A DNA stretch of 63,091 nt from UBA4417 sp031550085 (GCA_031550085.1 JAVBOY010000052.1:1-63091); one strand, 5' to 3'. Shown: positions 1 to 9,228, numbered from the stretch's first letter. Notes: generated from the letters alone by a model not told the origin. Numbers and translations: made by a program.

Positions 1-108
1 TTATCCGAACGCTATGCCGAAACATTGCCCCAAATTGATATAACAATAGCCAATTTGGAAAGCAAGGTTAATGTTCACCTAAGTAAAATGGGATTCGTAT
101 GGCAATAA
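1..108 (+). CDS. hsdM: Type I restriction-modification methyltransferase HsdM, C-terminal end (partial)
   Basis: An open frame enters from the left edge and stops at TAA 106-108. The 35 visible residues (ending KMGFVWQ) form a short amphipathic, coiled-coil-like tail typical of the last helix of HsdM subunits. The next gene, hsdS, starts inside the last codons (ATG at 99), a 10-base overlap that is usual for hsdM-hsdS translational coupling. HsdM would supply the N6-adenine methyltransferase of the complex; its catalytic motifs lie outside the window. The assignment rests on this tail and on the position upstream of hsdS. Confidence 0.72.
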   Translation, partial: LSERYAETLPQIDITIANLESKVNVHLSKMGFVWQ

Positions 109-1967
109 GAAAAGGATATAAGCAAACTGAATTTGGCATAATTCCAGAAGACTGGATTATCTGTCAATTCCAAGATGTTTTGACAACCTTTAGTAGCGGT
201 GCAACTCCATATAGAGGTATTGCAGATTACTACAAAGGCCATATTAGATGGATTTCTAGCGGAGAACTTAATTATAATATAATAAATGAAACAATCGAAC
301 ATATTTCAGAATTAGCAGCCAGAAATACAAACCTAAAAACACACAAACCTGGAACTTTTCTCATGGCCATTACTGGCTTGGAAGCAGAAGGAACCAGAGG
401 ACGGTGCGCCTTGATAGGCGCAGATTCTACTACAAATCAGTCGTGCATGGCAATTAATGGCACAAATAAAATGGATGTTAATTATTTATTTTGGTTCTAT
501 AAAAATTGGGGGAATTATTTAGCATTTAAATATTGCCAAGGCACAAAACAACAGAGCTATACTGCTGCCATAGTAAAAACATTACCTATTTGCTGTCCCC
601 CAACTCTTGCTGAGCAAACAGCCATCGCAACTGCTTTGTCCGACATGGATGCCCATATTACCGCCTTGGAAAAAATGACTGCCAAAAAGAAATTAATAAA
701 ACAAGGCATCATGCAGCAATTGCTTACAGGCAAAAAACGCTTGCCGGGGTTTAGTGGAAAATGGGTGGAAAAGAAACTAGGGAAAATTGGAAAGACTTAT
801 GGTGGGATAACTGGAAAAACAAAAAGTGATTTTGGAGTAGGAAGCAGTTATTATATTCCATTTCTTAATGTTCTGACAAATCCAGTAATTAATGTTTCAT
901 TCTTGGAGAAAGTAAATATCAAAGATACAGAACAACAAAATAAAGCAAAAATAGGAGATTTATTTTTTAATACTTCATCGGAAACACCTGAAGAAGTTGG
1001 AATATGCTCTGTTCTACTTCAAGAGATAGAAAATTTATATTTAAACAGTTTTTGTTTTGGATATCGGATACAAGATGACGAGGTATCAGGCTTGTTTTTA
1101 TCCTATTTTTTCAGGAGTAAAAAAGGACGAGAGTTAATGACATCATTAGCTCAAGGTGCTACAAGGTATAATCTTTCAAAATCACTGTTTAATTCTGTAT
1201 CCTTATTATTACCTCCAACTAAATCCGAACAAGCCACCATTGCCCAAATCCTTTCTGATATGGACAATGAAATTGCAGCATTGGAAACCAAACGGGATAA
1301 ATACAAGCAAGTGAAAGTGGGTATGATGCAGGAGTTGCTGACTGGAAAAATCCGTTTGGTGGTTGAGAATCAAAGACAATTGGAAGAGAAACCACAAAAG
1401 CAAGCTAACGTCCATTTTAGACGAAGTGTTTGGGCTGCTGAAATTGCGGATCGCCTTTGCGATGAACCTACATTTGGTCATGTTAAAATGGAAAAAATGA
1501 TTTTCCTGACAGAGCATATATGTGGAATAGATATTGGTTCAAATTATCATCGTGACGTAGCAGGGCCATACGACAATAGAGCCATACGTTCTATTGATAG
1601 TCAGATAAAAAAACAAAATTGGTTTGAGGTTGTACGTAGGGATAAGGGGTATCGCTATATCCCTATGAAAAAACGAGGAGAGCACAAAGCTTTTTTTAAT
1701 AGATACTATTCCGATGTACTGCCTGTTTTCGATAAGATTATAAATACATTTCGAACTTGGGACACTGAACGTTGTGAGATAATTGCAACTTTATATAGTG
1801 CGTGGAAGGATTTGGAAGATGCTAAACGGCAATATACGGATAATGATATAATAAATGAAGTTCTAAACAATTGGAACGAATCAAAAAAACGTATTCCGGA
1901 AGAACGCTGGTATAAAGCATTAGATTGGATGCGTAAAAACGGTTTTACACCAAATAAACAAGAATAA
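99..1967 (+). CDS. hsdS: Type I restriction-modification specificity subunit HsdS with extra C-terminal domain
   Basis: 622 residues, longer than the usual 400-450 for HsdS. Two target-recognition domains lie at about residues 10-175 and 220-375, each followed by a conserved helical spacer: LSDMDAHITALEKM...QQLLTGKKRL near 180-220 and LSDMDNEIAALE...QELLTGKIRL near 380-420. These two spacers are related to each other, as expected for the internal repeat that holds the two recognition domains apart. HsdS sets the DNA target of the HsdM/HsdR complex. Residues about 435-622 are an added domain (FGHVKMEKMIFLTEHICG, then a GPYDNR motif) that I read as resembling the Panacea/DUF4065 fold; that is a weak inference. 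It overlaps hsdM by 10 bases, and the DUF4062 gene follows after 5 bases. Confidence 0.93.
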   Translation: MAIRKGYKQTEFGIIPEDWIICQFQDVLTTFSSGATPYRGIADYYKGHIRWISSGELNYNIINETIEHISELAARNTNLKTHKPGTFLMAITGLEAEGTRGRCALIGADSTTNQSCMAINGTNKMDVNYLFWFYKNWGNYLAFKYCQGTKQQSYTAAIVKTLPICCPPTLAEQTAIATALSDMDAHITALEKMTAKKKLIKQGIMQQLLTGKKRLPGFSGKWVEKKLGKIGKTYGGITGKTKSDFGVGSSYYIPFLNVLTNPVINVSFLEKVNIKDTEQQNKAKIGDLFFNTSSETPEEVGICSVLLQEIENLYLNSFCFGYRIQDDEVSGLFLSYFFRSKKGRELMTSLAQGATRYNLSKSLFNSVSLLLPPTKSEQATIAQILSDMDNEIAALETKRDKYKQVKVGMMQELLTGKIRLVVENQRQLEEKPQKQANVHFRRSVWAAEIADRLCDEPTFGHVKMEKMIFLTEHICGIDIGSNYHRDVAGPYDNRAIRSIDSQIKKQNWFEVVRRDKGYRYIPMKKRGEHKAFFNRYYSDVLPVFDKIINTFRTWDTERCEIIATLYSAWKDLEDAKRQYTDNDIINEVLNNWNESKKRIPEERWYKALDWMRKNGFTPNKQE

Positions 1968-1972
1968 ACCAA

Positions 1973-2566
1973 ATGAGTACAGGAAAACAAAAAGTGAAAA
2001 TAATGGTTGGTTCCACCGTATATGGGTTCGAAGACCAACTTTCACAAATAGTAGCACAGTTGAATACTTTGGGTTACGAAGCACTCAATTCTCATTATGG
2101 TAGTATAAAAGTAAATCCGAATTTTTCGAATCTGGAAAATTGTCTCAATGCCGTAGAGGAATGCGATTTATTCCTGGGAATTATTCGCCCCTACTATGGT
2201 ACCGGAAATATTGGTGATAAGAATATCACTTTCGAAGAAATAAAAAAGGCGATTGAACTCAAAAAACCGTACTGGTTCTTGGTGCATAGAGATGTCGTTT
2301 TTGCACGTAACCTGTTCAAGAAAATAAAACTCAAAAGCGGCGATGCAATAGAATTGAAAGATAATAAACTGTTTGACCTGAGGTCTATTGACATCTATGA
2401 ATATGTCATAAAGAATCATCTTCCAATCACGCTTCGTAATGGCAATTGGGCACAGGAATTTTACCGGTTGGATGAAATGATGATTTATATTACTGCCCAA
2501 TTTTCCGACCAGAATTTCATCAATCAAGTAATCACCCAAACAAACAGCAACAATGGAAAACAATAA
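1973..2566 (+). CDS. DUF4062 domain protein
   Basis: 197 residues. The N-terminus reads KVKIMVGSTVYGFEDQLSQI, then alternating strands and helices with CDLFLGIIRPYYGTG and ITFEEIKKAIELKKPYWFLV. This is the layout of DUF4062, a small alpha/beta domain with a TIR- or nucleoside-transferase-like outline, often found at the N-terminus of larger signalling or ATPase proteins. Here it stands alone with a short helical C-terminus. It sits between hsdS and the AlbA-type ATPase gene, overlapping the latter by 14 bases, so it is co-translated within the restriction operon. A defence or regulatory role is inferred from context only; no catalytic residue can be assigned safely. Confidence 0.8.
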   Translation: MSTGKQKVKIMVGSTVYGFEDQLSQIVAQLNTLGYEALNSHYGSIKVNPNFSNLENCLNAVEECDLFLGIIRPYYGTGNIGDKNITFEEIKKAIELKKPYWFLVHRDVVFARNLFKKIKLKSGDAIELKDNKLFDLRSIDIYEYVIKNHLPITLRNGNWAQEFYRLDEMMIYITAQFSDQNFINQVITQTNSNNGKQ

Positions 2567-4025
2567 TGTATTTATAATCGACAATTTGTTGCAACAGAAC
2601 GAAAGCAATCGTTTGGAGTTTAAAACGCAACCTGTTCCCGATGAAATTGCGAGGACTATCACTGCATTTATTAACACTCAAGGAGGTGATTTAATTGTTG
2701 GGATTAATAATGACAAAAAGGTTATTGGGATTGAGAATGCAGAACAAGAAGCCGGTCGCATTCATACTATTTTGGTTGAACAAATTAAACCTACAGCGCC
2801 TATTGATATTCAGGTCATAACCTATAAAAAGAAAGAAGTCATTCTTATCAGTGTATGGGAAGGTGCTAAAAAGCCGTATCAATACAATGGTTTTATTTAC
2901 AGCAGAATTGGAAGACTCACAAAATCCGTTACCGCAAATCAACTTCCTGAACTGATTTCCCAACGAAAAGAAGCCGACTTTAATTGGGAACGCATGCCAT
3001 TACTAGGAGCAGAATTAACGGATTTGGATGTTCGGGAAATTCAGGACACGATTACGTATTACAATAAATATAAGAAAGATGCTAAATTTATAGATGAAGA
3101 GGATTTTTTGATTCAACTTGGATTAATCCAAAACGGGAATATTACCAATGCTTGCATGGTTTTATTTGGCAAAAACCCAACCCGCTTCATTTCACAATCA
3201 AGAATACGTTTAACTGTTTATCCATCAAAAGAAACAGGAAATAAATTCATTGAAGACATCATTTTTGAAAACAATATGTTTTTGAATATTCTAAAAATAC
3301 TTCAATACCTAGATGTTATTTATGGTAAAAACATTTCTGTAGAAGGGATTCTTAGAACAGAAAAGCCTAATTATCCTCTTTTAGCCATGCGTGAAGGTAT
3401 TCTGAATGCTATTGTTCATAGGGATTATAATTCAGTCAGTGGTTTTTTACAGATTTCCATTTTCTCAGATAGAACTGAAATCAGCAATTATGGTGGACTG
3501 CCCAATGGTGTTACACTAAAAGATTTAAAAACCGAACATCATTCAATCCTGCGCAACCCCGACATTGCTCAAATGGCTTTTATCAGGGAATATGTAGAAC
3601 TTCTGGGAAGTGGTACATTAAGGATGATCAGGGATTGTAGGCAAAATAAATTTCCTTCACCTGTTTGGAAAGAAAAAGACAATATCATTACCGTTACATT
3701 TGCAAATGTTGGGCACAAAATGTCATCGACTGAGGGAATGGTTGAGGGGATAACTGAGGGTGTAAGCAAAGAAATTATAGAGTGGATTGAGGGAATAACT
3801 GAGGGAATAACTGAGGGAATAACTGAGGATGTAAAAGACAAGATAAAAAAAATACTATTAGTGATTTACAACGCCGAAGGCATTCGAACTGTGGATATTG
3901 AACAGAGAACAAATATTCCGGTCAAGAGTATAGAGAGATATCTAAAGCTGTTAAGAGATAACAATATCATAGAATTCAAGGGGGCAAATAGAACAGGTGG
4001 TTATTACCTCAAGCAAAAAATGTGA
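2553..4025 (+). CDS. AlbA/Schlafen-type ATP-binding protein with C-terminal winged helix
   Basis: 490 residues. The N-terminal AlbA_2 (Schlafen-like) domain spans about 15-135, with NRLEFKTQP and FINTQGGDLIVGINNDKKV. A GHKL-type ATPase region (HATPase_c_4 type) follows at about 275-390, with REGILNAIVHRDY and the glycine-rich ISNYGGLPNGV. A stretch rich in (E/V)GITEG repeats lies at about 395-430, and the last 60 residues form a helix-turn-helix (VDIEQRTNIPVKSIERYLKLL). The family is usually annotated as an ATP-binding transcriptional regulator. It overlaps the DUF4062 gene by 14 bases and ends 4 bases before hsdR. Genes of this kind are often lodged inside type I restriction loci; whether they regulate or add to defence is not settled by the sequence. 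Confidence 0.88.
   Translation: MENNNVFIIDNLLQQNESNRLEFKTQPVPDEIARTITAFINTQGGDLIVGINNDKKVIGIENAEQEAGRIHTILVEQIKPTAPIDIQVITYKKKEVILISVWEGAKKPYQYNGFIYSRIGRLTKSVTANQLPELISQRKEADFNWERMPLLGAELTDLDVREIQDTITYYNKYKKDAKFIDEEDFLIQLGLIQNGNITNACMVLFGKNPTRFISQSRIRLTVYPSKETGNKFIEDIIFENNMFLNILKILQYLDVIYGKNISVEGILRTEKPNYPLLAMREGILNAIVHRDYNSVSGFLQISIFSDRTEISNYGGLPNGVTLKDLKTEHHSILRNPDIAQMAFIREYVELLGSGTLRMIRDCRQNKFPSPVWKEKDNIITVTFANVGHKMSSTEGMVEGITEGVSKEIIEWIEGITEGITEGITEDVKDKIKKILLVIYNAEGIRTVDIEQRTNIPVKSIERYLKLLRDNNIIEFKGANRTGGYYLKQKM
3725..3832 (+). repeat. In-frame 12-bp tandem repeat encoding EGIT units
   Basis: The unit GAGGGAATAACT is repeated three times in a row around 3789-3824, and degenerate copies lie upstream (GAGGGAATGGTT, GAGGGGATAACT, GAGGGTGTAAGC). 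Each unit adds four residues (EGIT), so gain or loss of units keeps frame. The repeat links the ATPase region to the winged helix and may vary in length between strains. Confidence 0.85.
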
Positions 4026-4029
4026 TACC

Positions 4030-7000
4030 ATGGATACACGAATCGGTGCAAAAGAAATCACAGTCCAAAAGCGATTGCTAAAATTGTTTGAAGACAAAAA
4101 GTTGCTGGATTATAACTATCTTGGCTATTGGGAAGACCATGAAGATAATAGCAATATTGAAGAAGAATTATTGCAACAATTTTTACGAAAAGACAATCGT
4201 TATTCCGAAGCGGAAATAAATAGCGCCATACATAAGCTAAAAACAGCCAACAATATCCATAATGGGCTTTACCATGCCAATAAGGAAATATACAGTTTGT
4301 TGCGTTATGGCGTGAACGTGGGCGTAGATGCTTCGCAAAACAAAAAGTTCGTGCAGCTCATCAACTGGGCAAATCCGCTTGCCAACGATTTTTATATAGC
4401 CGAAGAAGTAACGATAAAAGGACAAAATACCAAACGCCCTGATTTGGTCATTTATGTCAATGGTATCGCCTTAGCTGTCGTAGAACTAAAACGAAGTACT
4501 ATTTCTGTTCATCATGGAATCCGTCAGAACTTGGATAACCAAACAGACGAATTTATTCCTCATTTTTTCACTACTATTCAACTCATTTTTGCCGGAAACG
4601 ATACAGAAGGTTTGCATTATGGAGTTATCAAAACACCGGAGAAATTTTGGTTGCGTTGGAAAGAAGCTGCCGGTAACAAACTTCAATACAATGAACTTGA
4701 CCGCAGCATACTTCAATGTTATGATAAAACACGCTTCCTTGAATATATTCATGACTGTGTTATTTTCGATGGTGGCATAAAAAAGGCTGCCCGCCCCAAC
4801 CAATACTTTGCTATCAAAGCAGCACAGCCACGAGTACGAGAAAAAGACAGTGGTATTATCTGGCATTCGCAAGGCTCCGGAAAAAGTCTTACAATGATTT
4901 GGTTGGCCAAATGGATTCATGAAAATATTGATGATGCACGTGTAGTAATCATTACTGACCGTGATGAATTAGATAAGCAAATAGAAACTGCATTCAAAGA
5001 TGCCGACGAAGAAGTCAAACGCACCAAATCCGGCGATGAGCTAATCCGAATTCTCAACACTGCCAATCCGTGGTTGATTTGTTCCCTCATACATAAATTC
5101 GGAACCAAGAACGACAATGATAAAATTGAAGTAGGCAGCAAAAAAGCCACTAAATCATTGGAATCTTATTTGCTGGAAGTACAAAAGAAACTACCGCCCG
5201 ATTTCAAACCCAAAGGAAATATATATGTATTTGTAGATGAATGTCACCGCACACAAGGCGGCATGTTGCACGAGGCCATGAAGTCGATAATGGGCAACGA
5301 TATTATGATGATTGGTTTTACCGGCACGCCATTACTCAAAACAGATAAAAAAACATCAAGCCAAGTATTTGGTACGCCAATCCATACCTATAAATTCAAT
5401 GAAGCTGTAGATGACAAGGTAATTCTTGACCTTCGCTACGAAGCCCGTAATGTGGCTCAATATCTTGGAAAACAAGAAAAAATTGACGAATGGTTTGAGC
5501 TGAAAACAGCAGGGCTTTCCAATGTGGCTAAATCATTGCTTAAAATGCGTTGGGCACGAATGGAAAAGCTATTTAGCAGCAAAGAACGAATGCAACGCAT
5601 TGTAGCTGATATTTGTCAGGATATGGACACCAAACGGGCTTTGGTGGGTGGCTATGGAAACGCCATGCTGGTTTCCGATAGTATTTATCAGGCTTGCCGC
5701 TACTGGGAATTATTTCAGGATACTGATTTAAAAGGACATTGTGCGGTGGTTACAAGCTACGAAGCGAATGCTTCCGATATCAAAGACGAAGCAACAGGTG
5801 CAGGCGATACAGAGGAAAAAGTAAAATATGAAATCACCAAGCGAATGATGGGTGATAAAACACCTGAGCAATTCGAAGCATGGGCAAAAAATGAATTCAT
5901 CAAACACCCTGCCGACATGAAACTGTTGATAGTAGTAGATAAGTTACTTACAGGCTTCGATGCACCCTCTGCAACGTATCTATATATCGACAAACAAATG
6001 CGCGACCATAACCTTTTTCAAGCTATCTGTCGTGTAAATCGTGTAGACACAGATGAAAAAGACTACGGATACATTGTCGACTATCAGGATTTATTTGGCG
6101 CCATTCGTAACGCTATTGAGGATTACACCACCGAAGCTTTCGATGGATATGAAAAAGAAGATATACAAGACTTACTCACCAGTCGTTTGGCCGAAGCTCG
6201 TAAAGGTTTGGAAACAGCTTTGCAGGCTGTTGTTACACTTTGTGAAACTATTGTTCCCCAAACACAGGAAGCATTCTTTTCTTATTTCGTTTACAGTGAA
6301 GCTACCCCAATAGAAAATCAATTGGCCGAATGTGAAGCTAACGCCGAAAAACGGGAGAAACTCTACAAATTGGTAAATACATTAGTTCGTCGTTATATTG
6401 ACTTGGCCAACGAAATGATACCAGCCGAATACACTCAGGAAGAAGCAGCCAATATCAAGAAACAGGTGGATTTTTACAATGACCTGAAAGATGAAATAAA
6501 ATTAAAAAGTGGGGATGCGCTCGATTTGAAACTATACGATCCCGCCATGCGTCAGTTAATAGACAACTATGTTCGTGCTGAAGATAGTGAAAGTTTACTA
6601 AACATGGAAGACATTTCATTTTTAGACATGATTGCCGCCGATGGTGAAGAAGCTATCGACAAATTACCGAAGAATATCAAGAAAAACGAAAAGTCAGTAG
6701 CGGAAGTATTGGTTGCCAACATGCGGAAGATGATTATCAGTGAACGCCCTTCCAATCCTGCATATTTCGATAAAATTTCAGAGTTGCTCAACCAGCTTTT
6801 GCAAGAACAGAAAGACGGGAAACTACAATACAAGGAACTCATAGAAAGACTTATTGCTAAAATAAAAGAAGTCAGAGGCACAAAAAAAGCTGCTTATCCA
6901 TCTTCTATTGATACCTCTGGGAAGCAGGCTTTGTATGATAACTTAAATCGAAATGAAGCATTGACCATACAACTTTATACTACAATAAAAGAGAACGCCA

Positions 7001-7137
7001 AGCACGGTTGGCGTGATCCTAATGTCCCCGCCAAAATGAAGCAATTGCGGAATGCGATTCGCAAAATATTGGTAGATTCAAGTGACGAAGATTTTAATAA
7101 AATCATGGAAATCATCAAAGCACAAAAAGAATATTGA
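4030..7137 (+). CDS. hsdR: Type I restriction endonuclease subunit HsdR
   Basis: 1035 residues from ATG 4030. A PD-(D/E)XK nuclease core lies near residues 135-155 (RPDLVIYVNGIALAVVELK). The superfamily 2 translocase follows: Walker A SQGSGKS at about 278, DECH box near 402, GFTGTP near 432, and a second RecA-like lobe with LLTGFDAP and QAICRVNR. The C-terminal helical region would bind the methyltransferase. This subunit translocates and cuts unmodified DNA. An in-frame ATG at 3997 lies inside the preceding gene; 4030, four bases after that gene's stop, gives the usual short HsdR N-terminus and is preferred. Its stop overlaps the start of the peptidase gene by one base. Confidence 0.95.
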   Translation: MDTRIGAKEITVQKRLLKLFEDKKLLDYNYLGYWEDHEDNSNIEEELLQQFLRKDNRYSEAEINSAIHKLKTANNIHNGLYHANKEIYSLLRYGVNVGVDASQNKKFVQLINWANPLANDFYIAEEVTIKGQNTKRPDLVIYVNGIALAVVELKRSTISVHHGIRQNLDNQTDEFIPHFFTTIQLIFAGNDTEGLHYGVIKTPEKFWLRWKEAAGNKLQYNELDRSILQCYDKTRFLEYIHDCVIFDGGIKKAARPNQYFAIKAAQPRVREKDSGIIWHSQGSGKSLTMIWLAKWIHENIDDARVVIITDRDELDKQIETAFKDADEEVKRTKSGDELIRILNTANPWLICSLIHKFGTKNDNDKIEVGSKKATKSLESYLLEVQKKLPPDFKPKGNIYVFVDECHRTQGGMLHEAMKSIMGNDIMMIGFTGTPLLKTDKKTSSQVFGTPIHTYKFNEAVDDKVILDLRYEARNVAQYLGKQEKIDEWFELKTAGLSNVAKSLLKMRWARMEKLFSSKERMQRIVADICQDMDTKRALVGGYGNAMLVSDSIYQACRYWELFQDTDLKGHCAVVTSYEANASDIKDEATGAGDTEEKVKYEITKRMMGDKTPEQFEAWAKNEFIKHPADMKLLIVVDKLLTGFDAPSATYLYIDKQMRDHNLFQAICRVNRVDTDEKDYGYIVDYQDLFGAIRNAIEDYTTEAFDGYEKEDIQDLLTSRLAEARKGLETALQAVVTLCETIVPQTQEAFFSYFVYSEATPIENQLAECEANAEKREKLYKLVNTLVRRYIDLANEMIPAEYTQEEAANIKKQVDFYNDLKDEIKLKSGDALDLKLYDPAMRQLIDNYVRAEDSESLLNMEDISFLDMIAADGEEAIDKLPKNIKKNEKSVAEVLVANMRKMIISERPSNPAYFDKISELLNQLLQEQKDGKLQYKELIERLIAKIKEVRGTKKAAYPSSIDTSGKQALYDNLNRNEALTIQLYTTIKENAKHGWRDPNVPAKMKQLRNAIRKILVDSSDEDFNKIMEIIKAQKEY

Positions 7138-7832
7138 TGAAAATCATAACTGTCAATGGAATTTCGGTTGAAATAGAGTGGAAAGATATTAAAAACATCC
7201 ATCTTACGGTTTATCCACCCGATGGACGTGTTCATGTTTCTGCACCCAAACAAATGACAGAAGATGCAATACGTTTGTTTATCATTACTAAACTAGAATG
7301 GATTGGCAAAAGAATTGAAAGCATATTACATCAAACTCGTCAAACCGAACGAGAATATGTATCCGGCGAAAACCATTATTATAAAGGAATTCGTTATCGC
7401 CTTCAAGTGATTTATCACGAAGCTCCGTCTAAAGTAGAATTAAAAGGAACGCAATTTATCAATCTGTATGTTCGCAATGGTGCAACAATAGATAAAAAGA
7501 CCGAAGTATTGCGCGAGTGGTATCGCGACGAACTCAAACAAACGCTATTGCCTCTTGTCATGAAGTGGGAAAAATTATTAGACGTTCAAGTCGTTCATTG
7601 GGAAGTTAAACAAATGAAAACGCTTTGGGGTAGTTGCAATCATCGCACAAAACGGATTATTTTCAATTTAGAGTTGATAAAAAAGCCGCCACATTGCATT
7701 GAATATATTGTAGCACACGAACTTACTCATTTATTAGAACGTTTACATAATACGCGTTTTACAGCTTTGCTTGACACTCATTTACCTAACTGGCGACAAA
7801 TCAAAGATGAATTAAATGAGTTTATTGTATAA
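7137..7832 (+). CDS. YgjP-like (SprT/DUF45-type) metallopeptidase
   Basis: 231 residues from ATG 7137, which shares its A with the hsdR stop (TGATG). A TTG three bases upstream is also in frame but less likely. The zinc motif HELTH lies at about residue 193, with a further His in the following LLERLH segment, matching the HExxH...H arrangement of YgjP/DUF45 proteins. Upstream, KTLWGSCNHRTKRIIFN is the conserved family block before the zinc site. Such genes are frequent companions of type I restriction operons. Substrate unknown; predicted cytoplasmic (no signal peptide). Confidence 0.88.
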   Translation: MKIITVNGISVEIEWKDIKNIHLTVYPPDGRVHVSAPKQMTEDAIRLFIITKLEWIGKRIESILHQTRQTEREYVSGENHYYKGIRYRLQVIYHEAPSKVELKGTQFINLYVRNGATIDKKTEVLREWYRDELKQTLLPLVMKWEKLLDVQVVHWEVKQMKTLWGSCNHRTKRIIFNLELIKKPPHCIEYIVAHELTHLLERLHNTRFTALLDTHLPNWRQIKDELNEFIV

Positions 7833-7834
7833 GT

Positions 7835-7945
7835 ATGAGCAACAAGACAAAAATATCCATCCGTTTTTTTGACGACCGCGAAGAACGAAACCCAGTTCCA
7901 AAACAAAATAGTACCTTTGTTTTTCTTGTTACTTCGTTATGCTGA
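7835..7945 (+). pseudogene. Truncated BRO/antirepressor-like reading frame, island edge
   Basis: A 36-codon frame starts two bases after the peptidase stop: MSNKTKISIRFFDDREER and then unrelated sequence to TGA at 7943-7945. The first 18 residues resemble, from memory, the N-terminus of BRO-N/antirepressor-like proteins often found beside mobile or restriction genes in Bacteroidota. After about 7890 the similarity stops and the promoter of the next core gene begins. I read this as the stump of a gene cut off when the island joined or decayed. It could also be a chance short frame. Confidence 0.4.
7912..7919 (+). promoter_or_regulatory. -7 box of the deacetylase-like gene
   Basis: TACCTTTG matches the Bacteroidota -7 consensus TAnnTTTG, 20 bases before ATG 7939. 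No TTTG -33 box is seen at the right distance. Confidence 0.55.
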
Positions 7946-9228
7946 TTGGCGTCAAAAGAATCACAAATCGTGTACGGTATATCTTCAACCTGCTGTTGCA
8001 GGAAAATTGGGGATTATCCATCCGGTTTACCGAAGATCCGGAAGAATTTAAAGCATCCGAAGAACCCAAAATTTCATACAGTTTTTGTCCTGAAGGCAGC
8101 GGGCTGCATTTTGCGGCACATCCGTTGCTTTTCGAGGATTTTATTGCCCCTCAAGAAATCGATTGTTTCAGCGACCAGAATTTCCCGGCCTTTTTCAAGC
8201 AAACTGAGGATCATACAGCGCTGCCGTTTGATGTATTTGCTGCAGCTTTTTACCTGGTGAGCCGCTACGAAGAATATTTGCCCCATACCACCGATCCGCA
8301 CGGGCGTTATTTGGCTTTGCAAAGCTTGGCTTTTCAAAAAGGATTCTTGCAAATTCCGCTGGTCGATTATTGGATTGAGCGGATCGGCAAACTAATTTCG
8401 GACACCTATCCTGCCCTGAAAGTACGGCCCCGCTCCTACCGTTTCGTAGCCAGCATTGATATCGACCATCCTTTTGCTTTCCGGCACAAACCGCTCATTT
8501 TCACCCTCGGCCGTTTTATAAAAACCGGATTAAAAGGCAACTTTCAGGCAATCAACAACCAACTGCAAGCTCTCTGCGGAAAAAAACAGGATCCCTTCGA
8601 CACCTTCGATGTCCACCTGCAGCTGCAAGAAAAATATGGATTTGAAACCCGGTATTTCATCCTGACGGCAAATTACGGCGGTTTCGATAAAAACCGTTCG
8701 GTGGGCAACAAATATTTCAAAAATCTGGTTCCCTGGCTGGATCAACATGCGGTTGTAGGAATCCATCCGTCGTATACGTCCAATTCAAAGCCAACGTTGG
8801 TAGCACGCGAAATCGAGCGTTTGGAAAAGATGGTAAAGCGTCCCATCTCGCATAGCCGCCAGCACTTTTTAAAACTCCGGATACCGGAAACATACAGAAC
8901 CCTGATTGCCCAGGGCATTTTGCATGAATATACGATGGGTTATGCCGAGCAGCCGGGATTCCGGGCTTCCATCAGCACACCCTTCCGTTTTTTCGATTTG
9001 GAAAACAATGTGGAAACGCCGCTCACCGTTCACCCGTTTGCGTTTATGGAAGAAACATTCAGCAAATACCTCAAAATACCTCCCGAAGCGTCCTGGGATT
9101 CCATCGAATCATTGATTGCCGTTATCAAAAAGGCAAACGGAACGTTTATTCCACTGTGGCACAACGATACCTTCCATCAGGAAGAATGGTTTCCTGTTTA
9201 CCAAAAAATGATTGAAGCGGCCGTTTAA
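7939..9228 (+). CDS. Polysaccharide deacetylase-like protein (DUF7033 type)
   Basis: 429 residues. The N-terminal 150 residues (VRYIFNLLLQENWGLSIRF, PKISYSF, YEEYLPHTTDPHGRY) match the DUF7033 arrangement seen in Bacteroidota. The rest is a NodB-like carbohydrate esterase barrel: SIDIDHP near 170 carries the D-x-D/H metal motif, GIHPSY near 275 a second metal histidine, and LWHNDTF near 415 the C-terminal block. No signal peptide is visible, so it is predicted cytoplasmic or peripheral. The family probably removes acetyl groups from a glycan, but substrate cannot be told. It is convergent with cydA, and the two coding ends overlap by four bases. Confidence 0.8.
   Translation: MLIGVKRITNRVRYIFNLLLQENWGLSIRFTEDPEEFKASEEPKISYSFCPEGSGLHFAAHPLLFEDFIAPQEIDCFSDQNFPAFFKQTEDHTALPFDVFAAAFYLVSRYEEYLPHTTDPHGRYLALQSLAFQKGFLQIPLVDYWIERIGKLISDTYPALKVRPRSYRFVASIDIDHPFAFRHKPLIFTLGRFIKTGLKGNFQAINNQLQALCGKKQDPFDTFDVHLQLQEKYGFETRYFILTANYGGFDKNRSVGNKYFKNLVPWLDQHAVVGIHPSYTSNSKPTLVAREIERLEKMVKRPISHSRQHFLKLRIPETYRTLIAQGILHEYTMGYAEQPGFRASISTPFRFFDLENNVETPLTVHPFAFMEETFSKYLKIPPEASWDSIESLIAVIKKANGTFIPLWHNDTFHQEEWFPVYQKMIEAAV

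Noticed and set aside
3997..4029. Upstream ATG as the start of hsdR
   Set aside because: It lies inside the end of the preceding gene and adds residues not expected for HsdR; ATG 4030 follows that gene's stop by four bases.
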